The position numbers and the translations under genes are program-made. Of a DNA stretch of 8,325 nt, positions 1 through 6,111 are shown in pieces (the stretch's first letter is position 1; the number at the start of each line of letters is the position of its first letter). This stretch comes from an uncultured bacterium (GTDB lineage Bacteria; Cyanobacteriota; Vampirovibrionia; Gastranaerophilales; Gastranaerophilaceae), in the NCBI GenBank assembly GCA_900547585.1, contig URHD01000080.1:1-8325 (forward strand). Reading direction: 5' to 3'. The notes below the pieces were generated by a model. That model made no database searches, was not told where the DNA came from, and saw only the letters and a list, made by a program, of their open reading frames with translations.

Positions 1-16
1 TAAATTTTAGCCGTAA

Positions 17-22
17 TATAAT
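17..22 (+). promoter_or_regulatory. Possible -10 box upstream of the GHL10 gene
   Basis: A perfect TATAAT lies 27 bases before the ATG at 50. A matching -35 box would fall left of the window, so the promoter cannot be completed. A second TATAAT occurs at 33-38, but it has no recognisable -35 element and would leave almost no leader. The region is AT-rich, so chance matches are likely. Confidence 0.35.
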
Positions 23-49
23 AACAGGATGATATAATAAAGCAAAGCC

Positions 50-1918
50 ATGAAAAAAATTATAGCTAACCTGTTAATAGTAATGATTATACTTTGCGCC
101 GTGAACGCCGGTGCAGCATGGTCAAAAGCGCCCATTCCCGTCGAACACCCGCAGAACCAGCCTCCTGTTGAGGGAATTCTGAAGCAGGCATCAATAAAAA
201 TTAACGCAACCGACCCTACTGCAGGCTCAAATTTTAAAGGCAGCTTTTATCCCGGCGGGCGCGGCAACAACCAGCTTATTATTTATACGCCGAACAACGG
301 GCTTCGCACGGGAACGAACGAATTCGGCGCAGAAGCCATTGTTATAAATAACACTGTCGTGCAAATCAGCGGTGCGGACACGATTATTCCGCGAAACGGC
401 TATGTAATCAGCGGGCATGGGCGCGCAAAAACATGGATGAACGAAAATCTCATTGTGGGAACCAAGGTTTTCATTGACAAAAGCACAAATACCCTGAATG
501 CTTACCTCACAAATGACAGTTTTATCTTTGCAACAAAAGAAAAAATCAAAGAAGTCGATAAAATTATCAAATATTACAAAGAAAACGACCCTTATTACAA
601 TTATAAAAATTCCAGAAATTTCATTGAAAAAGCGGAGGATAATCTTCGCCGTGCCGAAAAACGACCGAATGATACGCAAAAATATTCCGCAGAAGCCATT
701 GCAAACGCAAATAAAGCCATGCAGCATGCCCTGCCGTATTACAAAGACGAGCTAAAAGGCGTCTGGGTGCGCCCGACCGAGAAAACCCCGCAGGATATCC
801 AGAAAACGCTGGATAAAATCAAGGGTTACGGCATAAGCAATGTCTTTCTGGAGACATATTTTCAGGGAAAAACCATTTTTCCGAGCCTGACTCTGGAAAG
901 ATACAATGTTCAGTCGCAAAGAAATGAATTTAATCACTTTGATCCGCTGAAAGTTTGGATTGAAGAAGCCCACAAAAGAGGAATCAAGGTTCATATCTGG
1001 TTTGAAACATTTTATGCCGGCAACGAAAACCCTCTCAACAACCCGAAAAACGTTCTCAGCGTTTATCCCAAATGGGGCAATGTGACAAAGGCAAAATACG
1101 ACTCGCCGTCGCCTGTTTCTTCGATTTCGGAGCACAACGGTTATTTTCTCGACCCCGCAAACCCCGAGGTTCAGGCTTATTTGCTTGCTTTGCTTGAAGA
1201 AATCATCACAACTTACAAGCCGGATGGCATAAACCTTGATTATATCCGTTATCCGCAGGCGATTAGTGCGAAATTCCTCGGTTATGACCTTTCCAACTGG
1301 GGTTATACCGAATATGCAAGAAACGAGTTTAAAAATGCGATGGGTGTTGACCCTGTTGAGGTGAAATACGGCACCCCGCAGTGGGAGGCATGGGCAAAAT
1401 ATCGCATGGAGAAGATTACGAGCTTTGTTTTCAAAGCAAAACAGCTCACCGCTAAAAATAATATCATTCTTACCGCGGTAATTTTCCCTGACCGGCTGAA
1501 AAGCATGGAAGTAAAAATGCAGGACTGGAAAACATGGTCGCAATTCAACTACGTTGACGGTTTTACCCCGCTTATCCTCACCTGTGACAGGGATACGGCT
1601 GATTTCCTCATAAGCGATATCAGAAACAACTCCTCGCCGAGAACAAAAATTTATCCCGGTCTTTTTGTAGCTTTTATGAACGGAAACCCCGATGATTTGC
1701 TCCGTCAGGTGCACCAGAGCAGAAAACTCAAGGCGTCAGGCGTGATTATGTTTGATTATGCACATCTTGACCCGAAATATACTGATGTGCTCCTGACCAG
1801 TGCATTCAAAGAGGTAAACAGCCCTGCCAGAATGAGCCCTGTGCCCCAAAGACCGGCACAACCCCAACCGCAGGTCAAGAAAAAACGCGGATTTTTCTCA
1901 AAATTTAAGAAGAAATAA
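50..1918 (+). CDS. Exported GHL10-family (glycosyl hydrolase-like 10) protein
   Basis: A 622-residue protein, probably a secreted or envelope glycosidase; substrate unknown. Residues 1 to about 23 form a signal peptide (MKK, a hydrophobic stretch, then NAGAA). Residues about 73-124 contain a beta-rich segment with NEFGAEAIV and NGYVISGHG, which recalls part of phosphodiester glycosidase (NAGPA-like) domains; this is a weak resemblance. Residues about 160-230 are charged and probably helical. The GHL10 TIM-barrel (PF02638-like) starts at GVWVRP (237-242) and continues through HIWFE (315-319) and GINLDYIRYP (393-402), with the acidic residues expected near barrel strand ends. The C-terminus (about 594-622) is Pro/Gln-rich and then strongly basic, ending in KKK. 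The ATG at 50 is chosen because the signal peptide begins there. No strong Shine-Dalgarno is visible; an AGGA lies about 20 bases upstream. The gene appears to be monocistronic, because a separate promoter follows it. The fold call is confident, the function is not. Confidence 0.88.
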   Translation: MKKIIANLLIVMIILCAVNAGAAWSKAPIPVEHPQNQPPVEGILKQASIKINATDPTAGSNFKGSFYPGGRGNNQLIIYTPNNGLRTGTNEFGAEAIVINNTVVQISGADTIIPRNGYVISGHGRAKTWMNENLIVGTKVFIDKSTNTLNAYLTNDSFIFATKEKIKEVDKIIKYYKENDPYYNYKNSRNFIEKAEDNLRRAEKRPNDTQKYSAEAIANANKAMQHALPYYKDELKGVWVRPTEKTPQDIQKTLDKIKGYGISNVFLETYFQGKTIFPSLTLERYNVQSQRNEFNHFDPLKVWIEEAHKRGIKVHIWFETFYAGNENPLNNPKNVLSVYPKWGNVTKAKYDSPSPVSSISEHNGYFLDPANPEVQAYLLALLEEIITTYKPDGINLDYIRYPQAISAKFLGYDLSNWGYTEYARNEFKNAMGVDPVEVKYGTPQWEAWAKYRMEKITSFVFKAKQLTAKNNIILTAVIFPDRLKSMEVKMQDWKTWSQFNYVDGFTPLILTCDRDTADFLISDIRNNSSPRTKIYPGLFVAFMNGNPDDLLRQVHQSRKLKASGVIMFDYAHLDPKYTDVLLTSAFKEVNSPARMSPVPQRPAQPQPQVKKKRGFFSKFKKK

Positions 1919-1921
1919 GCC

Positions 1922-1950
1922 TTGAGAAGAAGCAAAAAATAGAATATAAT
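1922..1950 (+). promoter_or_regulatory. Sigma70-type promoter for the pseudopilin-era cluster
   Basis: TTGAGA (1922-1927, five of six matches to the -35 consensus) and TATAAT (1945-1950, a perfect -10) are separated by exactly 17 bases. The predicted transcription start is near 1957, giving a leader of about 30 bases before the ATG at 1987. It begins four bases after the stop codon of the upstream gene, so the cluster probably has its own transcript. This is the best promoter in the window. Confidence 0.72.
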
Positions 1951-1974
1951 TAAATAAAGAATTAAGTTAATAAT

Positions 1975-1980
1975 AAAGGA
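1975..1980 (+). promoter_or_regulatory. Ribosome binding site of first pseudopilin
   Basis: AAAGGA lies six bases before the ATG at 1987. The same AAAGGA (2552-2557) precedes the second pseudopilin at 2565 with a seven-base spacer, supporting both starts. Confidence 0.7.
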
Positions 1981-1986
1981 ATTTAT

Positions 1987-2550
1987 ATGAGGATTACAAA
2001 AACGAAAAAGGGCTTCACCCTTGCGGAAGTATTGATAACTTTGACTATAATGGGTTTGATTGCAGCTTTGACAGTGCCTACTTTGAAGAAAAATACCGAA
2101 AGAAAAGAGTTTGCGGCTAAGATTTCGAAAACATATTCGGCTCTGGCTCAGGCAACAAAAATTCTTTCTCAAGAATCTGCAATCAGATACTGGAATAGCA
2201 CATTTATTGACAGCAGCACGCAGGATTGTTACGCAAACAGACTGAGTTATCTCACTAAAGAGGTTAGCAACGGCACTGTAAAGTTCTATATGAACGACGG
2301 GCAGACAATTGAAGCAAAAGACTTCGGTACAAAGCTCACAAATGCAACTTTTGGCGCAGAAGAAAATGATAAATTGTACGGATATTTTATTGTTGACGTA
2401 AACGGTGCAACAAAACCCAACGAATACGGCTATGACAAATATGCGCTTGTGCTCGTTGACGGAAAAGGACTGCTCCCGTCGGGTTACAACGGCTGCACTG
2501 ACAGCTATGGTTGTGCGTCAAAGGTTATTCAGATTGGAAAATCTAATTAG
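1987..2550 (+). CDS. Type II secretion/type IV pilus-like pseudopilin (first of tandem pair)
   Basis: A 187-residue protein with a class III (prepilin) signal: basic residues, then KKG|FTLAEVLITL, with predicted cleavage after Gly9, mature Phe at +1 and Glu at +5 (residue 14). The hydrophobic helix runs to about residue 30 and would anchor the protein in the inner membrane or pack into a pseudopilus. A heptad-like helix follows (about 33-60). The C-terminal half carries DVNGATKPNEYGYD, GLLPSG, two nearby cysteines and YGCASKVIQ, all largely repeated in the next gene. A disulfide between the C-terminal cysteines is plausible. No secretion ATPase, platform protein or prepilin peptidase is encoded here, so the assembling machine must be elsewhere. 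Whether the protein serves secretion, adhesion or DNA uptake cannot be told. It shares a promoter with the next two genes and is followed by a 14-base gap. Confidence 0.88.
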   Translation: MRITKTKKGFTLAEVLITLTIMGLIAALTVPTLKKNTERKEFAAKISKTYSALAQATKILSQESAIRYWNSTFIDSSTQDCYANRLSYLTKEVSNGTVKFYMNDGQTIEAKDFGTKLTNATFGAEENDKLYGYFIVDVNGATKPNEYGYDKYALVLVDGKGLLPSGYNGCTDSYGCASKVIQIGKSN

Positions 2551-2564
2551 TAAAGGACATATAT

Positions 2565-3209
2565 ATGAATAAAAAAAATAAAAAAGGTGCATTCACTCTG
2601 GCTGAATTGCTCGTTGCGATGTCAATTCTTGCAGTTATTGCAGTTATGACAGTTCCTTCTCTGCGTGATGACGCGCAAAGGAAAGAAAATGCCGCAAAAG
2701 TGACGAAAGCTTATGCCTCAATAGCTCAGGCGTTCGACTATATGGAGGCGCAGCTGCCCATGACATTATGGAAAGCTGATTGGGCATACGAACAGCTGGA
2801 AAAACAACTGAATATTATCGGTGAAGACTGTTTTCCTGCTGTAGCTCTTCGATTCCCCAACGGCGATGGTGACTCAAATTATGGCTCAGCAAACAGCTAT
2901 CGTCTTGCTGATGGCACCTGTGCAAGAATAATCATTACTGATGATTTAGGAGAACTTTCTTCCAGATGGGGTCTGGGATCCGGCAAATATAAAGCTACTG
3001 TAAGCATTGACGTAAACGGTGCAAACAGACCGAATGTTTGGGGACAGGATGTATTTTTGTTTAAGTTAATCCCGGAAAGAGGGCTTGTTCCGTCTGGTGC
3101 TGAGACAGGATGTGGTGACAAAACCGGTAATGATGATTATTTGAATTCCGGTACTGATTTATATGGATGTGCTGCAAAAGTTATTCAGTACGGGAAAACT
3201 ACCGAATGA
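2565..3209 (+). CDS. Pseudopilin-like protein (second of tandem pair)
   Basis: A 214-residue paralogue of the preceding gene. It starts KKGAFTLAELL. Placing Glu14 at +5 of the mature protein requires cleavage after Ala9 rather than Gly8, so the -1 residue is probably Ala, which prepilin peptidases can accept. The transmembrane helix spans about residues 10-31. The shared C-terminal block includes DVNGANRPNVWGQD, GLVPSG, a cysteine, and LYGCAAKVIQYGK. Compared with its neighbour it has about 27 extra residues, mostly in the middle and in an insert before the last cysteine. A Shine-Dalgarno AAAGGA stands seven bases upstream of the ATG. Its TGA stop overlaps the era start (ATGA, 3206-3209), so translation of era is probably coupled to it. 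The pair looks like a tandem duplication that has since diverged. Confidence 0.87.
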   Translation: MNKKNKKGAFTLAELLVAMSILAVIAVMTVPSLRDDAQRKENAAKVTKAYASIAQAFDYMEAQLPMTLWKADWAYEQLEKQLNIIGEDCFPAVALRFPNGDGDSNYGSANSYRLADGTCARIIITDDLGELSSRWGLGSGKYKATVSIDVNGANRPNVWGQDVFLFKLIPERGLVPSGAETGCGDKTGNDDYLNSGTDLYGCAAKVIQYGKTTE

Positions 3210-4093
3210 GCGAATTTAAATCAGGTTTTGTCGCAATTCTCGGGCGTCCTAACGTAGGAAAATCAACGCTTTTAAACACAATCCTCGGTCAAAAAATCGT
3301 AATCGCCACGGACAAAGCCCAGACAACAAGAAAACGCATAAAAGGCATTTTTACAAACGATGAGGGTCAAATTGTCTTCATTGACACCCCGGGAATTCAC
3401 AAACCGCTCGACAAATTGGGCGAATTTTTGATTGATGAAGTAAAATCCTCAGTTCCTGATGCGGATGTGATTCTTTTTCTCGTTGATGTGTCCGAACCTG
3501 CGGGCGCAGGCGACAAATGGATTGCGGAAAACATCCTGGAAGAGGTTAAAAAGCCCGTTATTATTGTTCTCAACAAAGTGGACAAAATTAAAGATCCTGT
3601 GAAAAAAGAGATGAATCTTTTGACTTACAAAACGCTTTTCGGGCAAAATCTGCCAACGGCAAAGATTTCTGCGCAAACCGGACGCAATATTGACACTTTG
3701 ATTTCGACAATTATGCGAAAACTGCCCGAAGCACCGCCGATTTATCCTCCGGATGAGGTTACGGATGAGAGCATGCGCTCGATTGCGCAGGAAATCATCC
3801 GGGAAAAGATTCTCATCAACACGCAGGACGAAATTCCGCACAGCGTGGCGGTTATTATCTCAAAATACGAGGAAAAAGAAAAGATTGACCGTATTTTTGC
3901 CGATATCCATGTTGAGCAGGACAGCCAGAAAGGCATTATGATAGGCAAAAAAGGGCAAATGCTCAAAACTATCGGCACGCAGGCGCGCATGGAGCTCGAA
4001 AAAGTGCTTGATAAAAAGGTTTATCTTGAATTAAACGTCAAAGTTACTAAAAATTGGCGTAAAAAGCAGAAGAATCTTGAAGATTGGGTGTAG
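3206..4093 (+). CDS. era: GTPase Era
   Basis: A 295-residue Era, the essential GTPase that binds the 3' end of 16S rRNA and helps 30S subunit maturation. All landmarks are present: G1 GRPNVGKS (13-20), switch region with TTR (40-42), G3 DTPG (60-63), G4 NKVD (123-126), G5 SAQ (155-157), and a C-terminal KH domain with its GKKG loop at 247-250 and the ending NLEDWV. Length is normal for the family. The frame is open upstream to an ATG at 3167, but that would add 13 residues unlike any Era. The ATG at 3206 gives MSEFKSGFVAILG, places the Walker motif at the usual position, and overlaps the preceding stop as ATGA. A weak GGGA lies 10 bases upstream, so coupling probably helps initiation. Sitting behind two pseudopilins is unusual; era more often neighbours rnc, recO, ybeY or dgkA. 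Confidence 0.97.
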   Translation: MSEFKSGFVAILGRPNVGKSTLLNTILGQKIVIATDKAQTTRKRIKGIFTNDEGQIVFIDTPGIHKPLDKLGEFLIDEVKSSVPDADVILFLVDVSEPAGAGDKWIAENILEEVKKPVIIVLNKVDKIKDPVKKEMNLLTYKTLFGQNLPTAKISAQTGRNIDTLISTIMRKLPEAPPIYPPDEVTDESMRSIAQEIIREKILINTQDEIPHSVAVIISKYEEKEKIDRIFADIHVEQDSQKGIMIGKKGQMLKTIGTQARMELEKVLDKKVYLELNVKVTKNWRKKQKNLEDWV

Positions 4094-4143
4094 CGGCATA
4101 CGATTTTTAGTATATCTATGTTAATGCAGAAATTTTTGAGGAA

Positions 4144-4386
4144 ATGTATTTGTACGGCTCACAGGCAAGAGGCGATTTTCGTAAAGATAGCGATATTGAT
4201 ATAGTCGCTGTTTTCGGGGCAGAAAACAAGGAAAAACGCCGTATAATATGGCGTATAGTTTCTAAAGTCGAATATGATTTCGGCGTAAATATGGATTTGC
4301 ATCCCATGACAAAACAGGATTTAGAAAAAAATACGATTTTTCACAGTCAGGTTGTAGAAAAAGGACTGTTTTATGATGCTGCATAA
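4144..4386 (+). pseudogene. MNT-type nucleotidyltransferase, N-terminally truncated remnant
   Basis: An 80-residue product of the minimal nucleotidyltransferase family (MntA-like; often the antitoxin partner of HEPN toxins). The core is intact: GS at 5-6 in YLYGSQARGD, D17 and D19 in SDIDI, and a likely third carboxylate D51 in NMDLHPM. The C-terminal FHSQVVEKGLFYD is typical. Family members normally have an N-terminal helix of about 20 residues before the first strand. Here the protein begins inside that strand, and a TAG at 4108-4110 closes the frame upstream with no start codon in between. GAGG (4138-4141) sits only two bases before the ATG, too close for efficient initiation. I therefore favour a decayed gene, although a translated short protein is not excluded. 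It lies 50 bases after era and overlaps the next short frame. Confidence 0.6.
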
Positions 4387-4435
4387 GGAAGATTTAATAA
4401 AAATAGCAGGTAAGAATCGGCTAAAGCGACACTAG
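4373..4435 (+). pseudogene. Truncated partner frame overlapping the nucleotidyltransferase (possible HEPN/DUF86-type remnant)
   Basis: A 20-codon frame starting MMLHKEDLIKIA overlaps the end of the nucleotidyltransferase by 14 bases, the arrangement usual for MNT genes and their downstream HEPN-type partners. It stops at TAG 4433-4435 after only 20 residues, followed at once by the 3' end of the convergent glgA. The first dozen residues look like a plausible protein start; the rest (GKNRLKRH) does not. I infer that the partner gene was deleted and only its 5' end survives. Family identity rests on position, not on conserved residues, and the frame could be chance. Confidence 0.35.
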
Positions 4436-4450
4436 ATTAGAAAAATCGTC

Positions 4451-5902
4451 TTAAACAACCCTGCAAGCCGATTTGTACGTTTCCACGTATTTCTGCGCAC
4501 TCAAATCCCAGCTAAAATCCGCTTCCATTGCGTTTTTCTGTATTTTTTGGAATTCGGGCTTGTTTTTGTAAACCTCAATCGCGTATTTTATACAGTCGAG
4601 CATGGCCCATCCGTCATAATTCCAGAATTTAAACCCTGTCGCACCCTCGAGAGGATGACCGACAACGGTGTTTTCGAGCCCGCCTGTCGCTCTGACAATC
4701 GGGGGCGTTCCGTATTTCAGCGCAATCAGCTGCCCGAGCCCGCAGGGCTCAAACGCCGACGGCATTAAGAACATGTCGGCTCCGGCGTAAATTTTCTGGC
4801 TTAACGATGCTGCAAACTCGATTCTGGCGCGAATGTTGCTGCTTGTTGCATTCAAATATCTGAACAAATCTTCATATTGCTGCGCGCCCGTGCCGAGAAT
4901 GATGAATTTTGCGTCAAGGCTTTTCAGCTGCTCGCATACGGGATGGAATAAATCGAATCCTTTCTGCTCAACAAGCCTTGACACTATTGCGATTAACGGC
5001 TGCCCTTCATAATACGGCATGCCGAACTCCTCAAGCACCGCTTTTTTGTTAATTTCTTTCTTTTCAAGATGATTTTTGTCATATTTTTCGGCGATTGCGT
5101 TGTCCGCAGCGGGATTGTAAACGCTGTAATCCACTCCGTTTAAAATTCCGACGAGCTTGTGCGCATTGTGATTCAGCGTCCAGTCGAGCCCGTTTCCGCC
5201 CTCAAAAGTCTTGATTTCTTCGGCATATTTCGGCGAAACAACGATTATTTTGTCGCTGTAATTAATCGCACCTTTCATCCAGTTGAGCATGCCGAAATGT
5301 TCAAGCCCCCAGCAATTCCAGACGTATTTGTGGTCAAGCTGCGCAAAATAAAGCACATCATCGAACCACTGCCCCTGATATGCGAGGTTGTGAATGCTGA
5401 AAACGTTCTTTGTGTTTGCAAAAAACGGGTCATCTTTGTAATTAACTTTCATATAAACCGGAATCATCGCGGTGTGCCAGTCGTTTGAGTGGATAATGTC
5501 GGGTTTGAAGTTCAAAAGCCGCGCGTATTCGATGCAGGCATGGGAAAACGCGATAAAACGTTCATGCTCGTACCTTGTGTCGATATATCGCGGGTAAACC
5601 TCATGAAACGGCGCAAAATACTTGCTGTTGTCGAGAAAAAATACATTTATGTTCGAGCCGGGCAGCTTTGCCATTTTCAGGGTGAAATAATATTCGCCGT
5701 AGCTGTAATTTATTGTTAATTTTGAGTTCGGGATTTCTTTTATATCGTATTTGCTCTGGTCAATGCAGCCATGGAGCGGCGTAAAAATTGCGACTTCGTG
5801 CCCCATTTTTTCAAGTACCTTGGGCAAACTCCCCACAACATCAGCCAATCCGCCGACTTTTGAAAAAGGAGCAACCTCCGCAGATGCAAACATAATTTTC
5901 AT
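4451..5902 (-). CDS. glgA: Glycogen synthase (ADP-glucose-dependent, GT5)
   Basis: A 483-residue cytoplasmic glycosyltransferase that extends alpha-1,4-glucan chains from ADP-glucose. The N-terminus MKIMFASAEVAPFSKVGGLADVVG has the KxGGL nucleotide-sugar motif at residues 15-19, exactly where GlgA has it. SIHNLAYQG (169-177) is also characteristic. The C-terminal Rossmann domain contains the acid/nucleotide-site motif EPCGLGQL from residue 385, followed by ATGGLENTV. Length matches the family (about 475-490), and the protein ends in the usual FSWDLSAQKYVETYK helix. The start is supported by GAGGA (complement of 5912-5916), nine bases from the ATG. No other glg gene is visible, so it stands alone and convergent to the nucleotidyltransferase remnant, with 15 bases between the remnant partner stop and the glgA stop. 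No intrinsic terminator is obvious. Confidence 0.97.
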   Translation of the reverse strand: MKIMFASAEVAPFSKVGGLADVVGSLPKVLEKMGHEVAIFTPLHGCIDQSKYDIKEIPNSKLTINYSYGEYYFTLKMAKLPGSNINVFFLDNSKYFAPFHEVYPRYIDTRYEHERFIAFSHACIEYARLLNFKPDIIHSNDWHTAMIPVYMKVNYKDDPFFANTKNVFSIHNLAYQGQWFDDVLYFAQLDHKYVWNCWGLEHFGMLNWMKGAINYSDKIIVVSPKYAEEIKTFEGGNGLDWTLNHNAHKLVGILNGVDYSVYNPAADNAIAEKYDKNHLEKKEINKKAVLEEFGMPYYEGQPLIAIVSRLVEQKGFDLFHPVCEQLKSLDAKFIILGTGAQQYEDLFRYLNATSSNIRARIEFAASLSQKIYAGADMFLMPSAFEPCGLGQLIALKYGTPPIVRATGGLENTVVGHPLEGATGFKFWNYDGWAMLDCIKYAIEVYKNKPEFQKIQKNAMEADFSWDLSAQKYVETYKSACRVV

Positions 5903-5930
5903 AAAATTCTATCCTCTCTTAGTGATTTTA

Positions 5931-5959
5931 ATTATAACATTTTCCGCGTGCAGTGCAAA
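5931..5959 (-). promoter_or_regulatory. Likely glgA promoter
   Basis: On the - strand, TATAAT (complement of 5931-5936) is preceded by TTTGCA (complement of 5954-5959, four of six matches to TTGACA) with a 17-base spacer. Transcription would start near 5924, about 20 bases before the ATG at 5902, leaving room for the GAGGA site. Confidence 0.55.
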
Positions 5960-5981
5960 AGGGGAGAATTTGTAAATAAAT

Positions 5982-6011
5982 GTAACAAACCCGTCCAAAA
6001 GATGTTATAAA
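5982..6011 (+). promoter_or_regulatory. Possible promoter of the phase-variable surface protein gene
   Basis: TATAAA (6006-6011) is preceded by TG one base upstream (6003-6004), an extended -10 form. A partial -35, GTAACA (5982-5987), lies 18 bases upstream. This would leave a leader of about 95 bases containing a six-codon frame (MKKDFK, 6047-6067) with an AAGGG just before it. The assignment is tentative; the intergenic region is AT-rich. Confidence 0.35.
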
Positions 6012-6095
6012 CCCAAGAAAAGTGGGCATTAAGTAAATAGAAGGGTATGAAAAAAGATTTTAAATAACCTTTCTTCGAGAGTTTGTAACTAACAT

Positions 6096-6102
6096 AAAGA
6101 GG
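6096..6102 (+). promoter_or_regulatory. Ribosome binding site that fixes the start at 6112
   Basis: AAAGAGG is followed by nine bases and then ATG at 6112. This matters because the long downstream frame is in a different phase from that ATG. The only start-like codons in the downstream phase before the G run (GTG 6125, TTG 6146) lie more than 20 bases from this site, so translation should begin in the phase of 6112 and must change phase at the G tract. Confidence 0.65.
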
Positions 6103-6111
6103 TAGCAGAAT

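Noticed and set aside
752..1714. A 320-codon open frame on the - strand inside the GHL10 gene
   Set aside because: It lies wholly antisense to a gene with clear family motifs, its product has no recognisable domain, and it is Arg/Cys/Phe-rich as expected of a shadow frame.
3167..3205. An upstream ATG extending era by 13 residues
   Set aside because: The extension MCCKSYSVRENYR is the out-of-phase reading of the conserved pseudopilin C-terminus and would overlap it by 43 bases; ATG 3206 gives the family-typical N-terminus.
4415..4473. An 8-base inverted repeat (AATCGGCT at 4415-4422, AGCCGATT at 4466-4473) between the convergent genes, considered as a terminator
   Set aside because: The 43-base loop is far too long for an intrinsic terminator, there is no following T run, and one arm lies within the glgA coding sequence.
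6012..6026. CCCA/TGGG mini-hairpin in the leader region, considered as an operator or terminator
   Set aside because: Only four base pairs with a seven-base loop; this is expected by chance.
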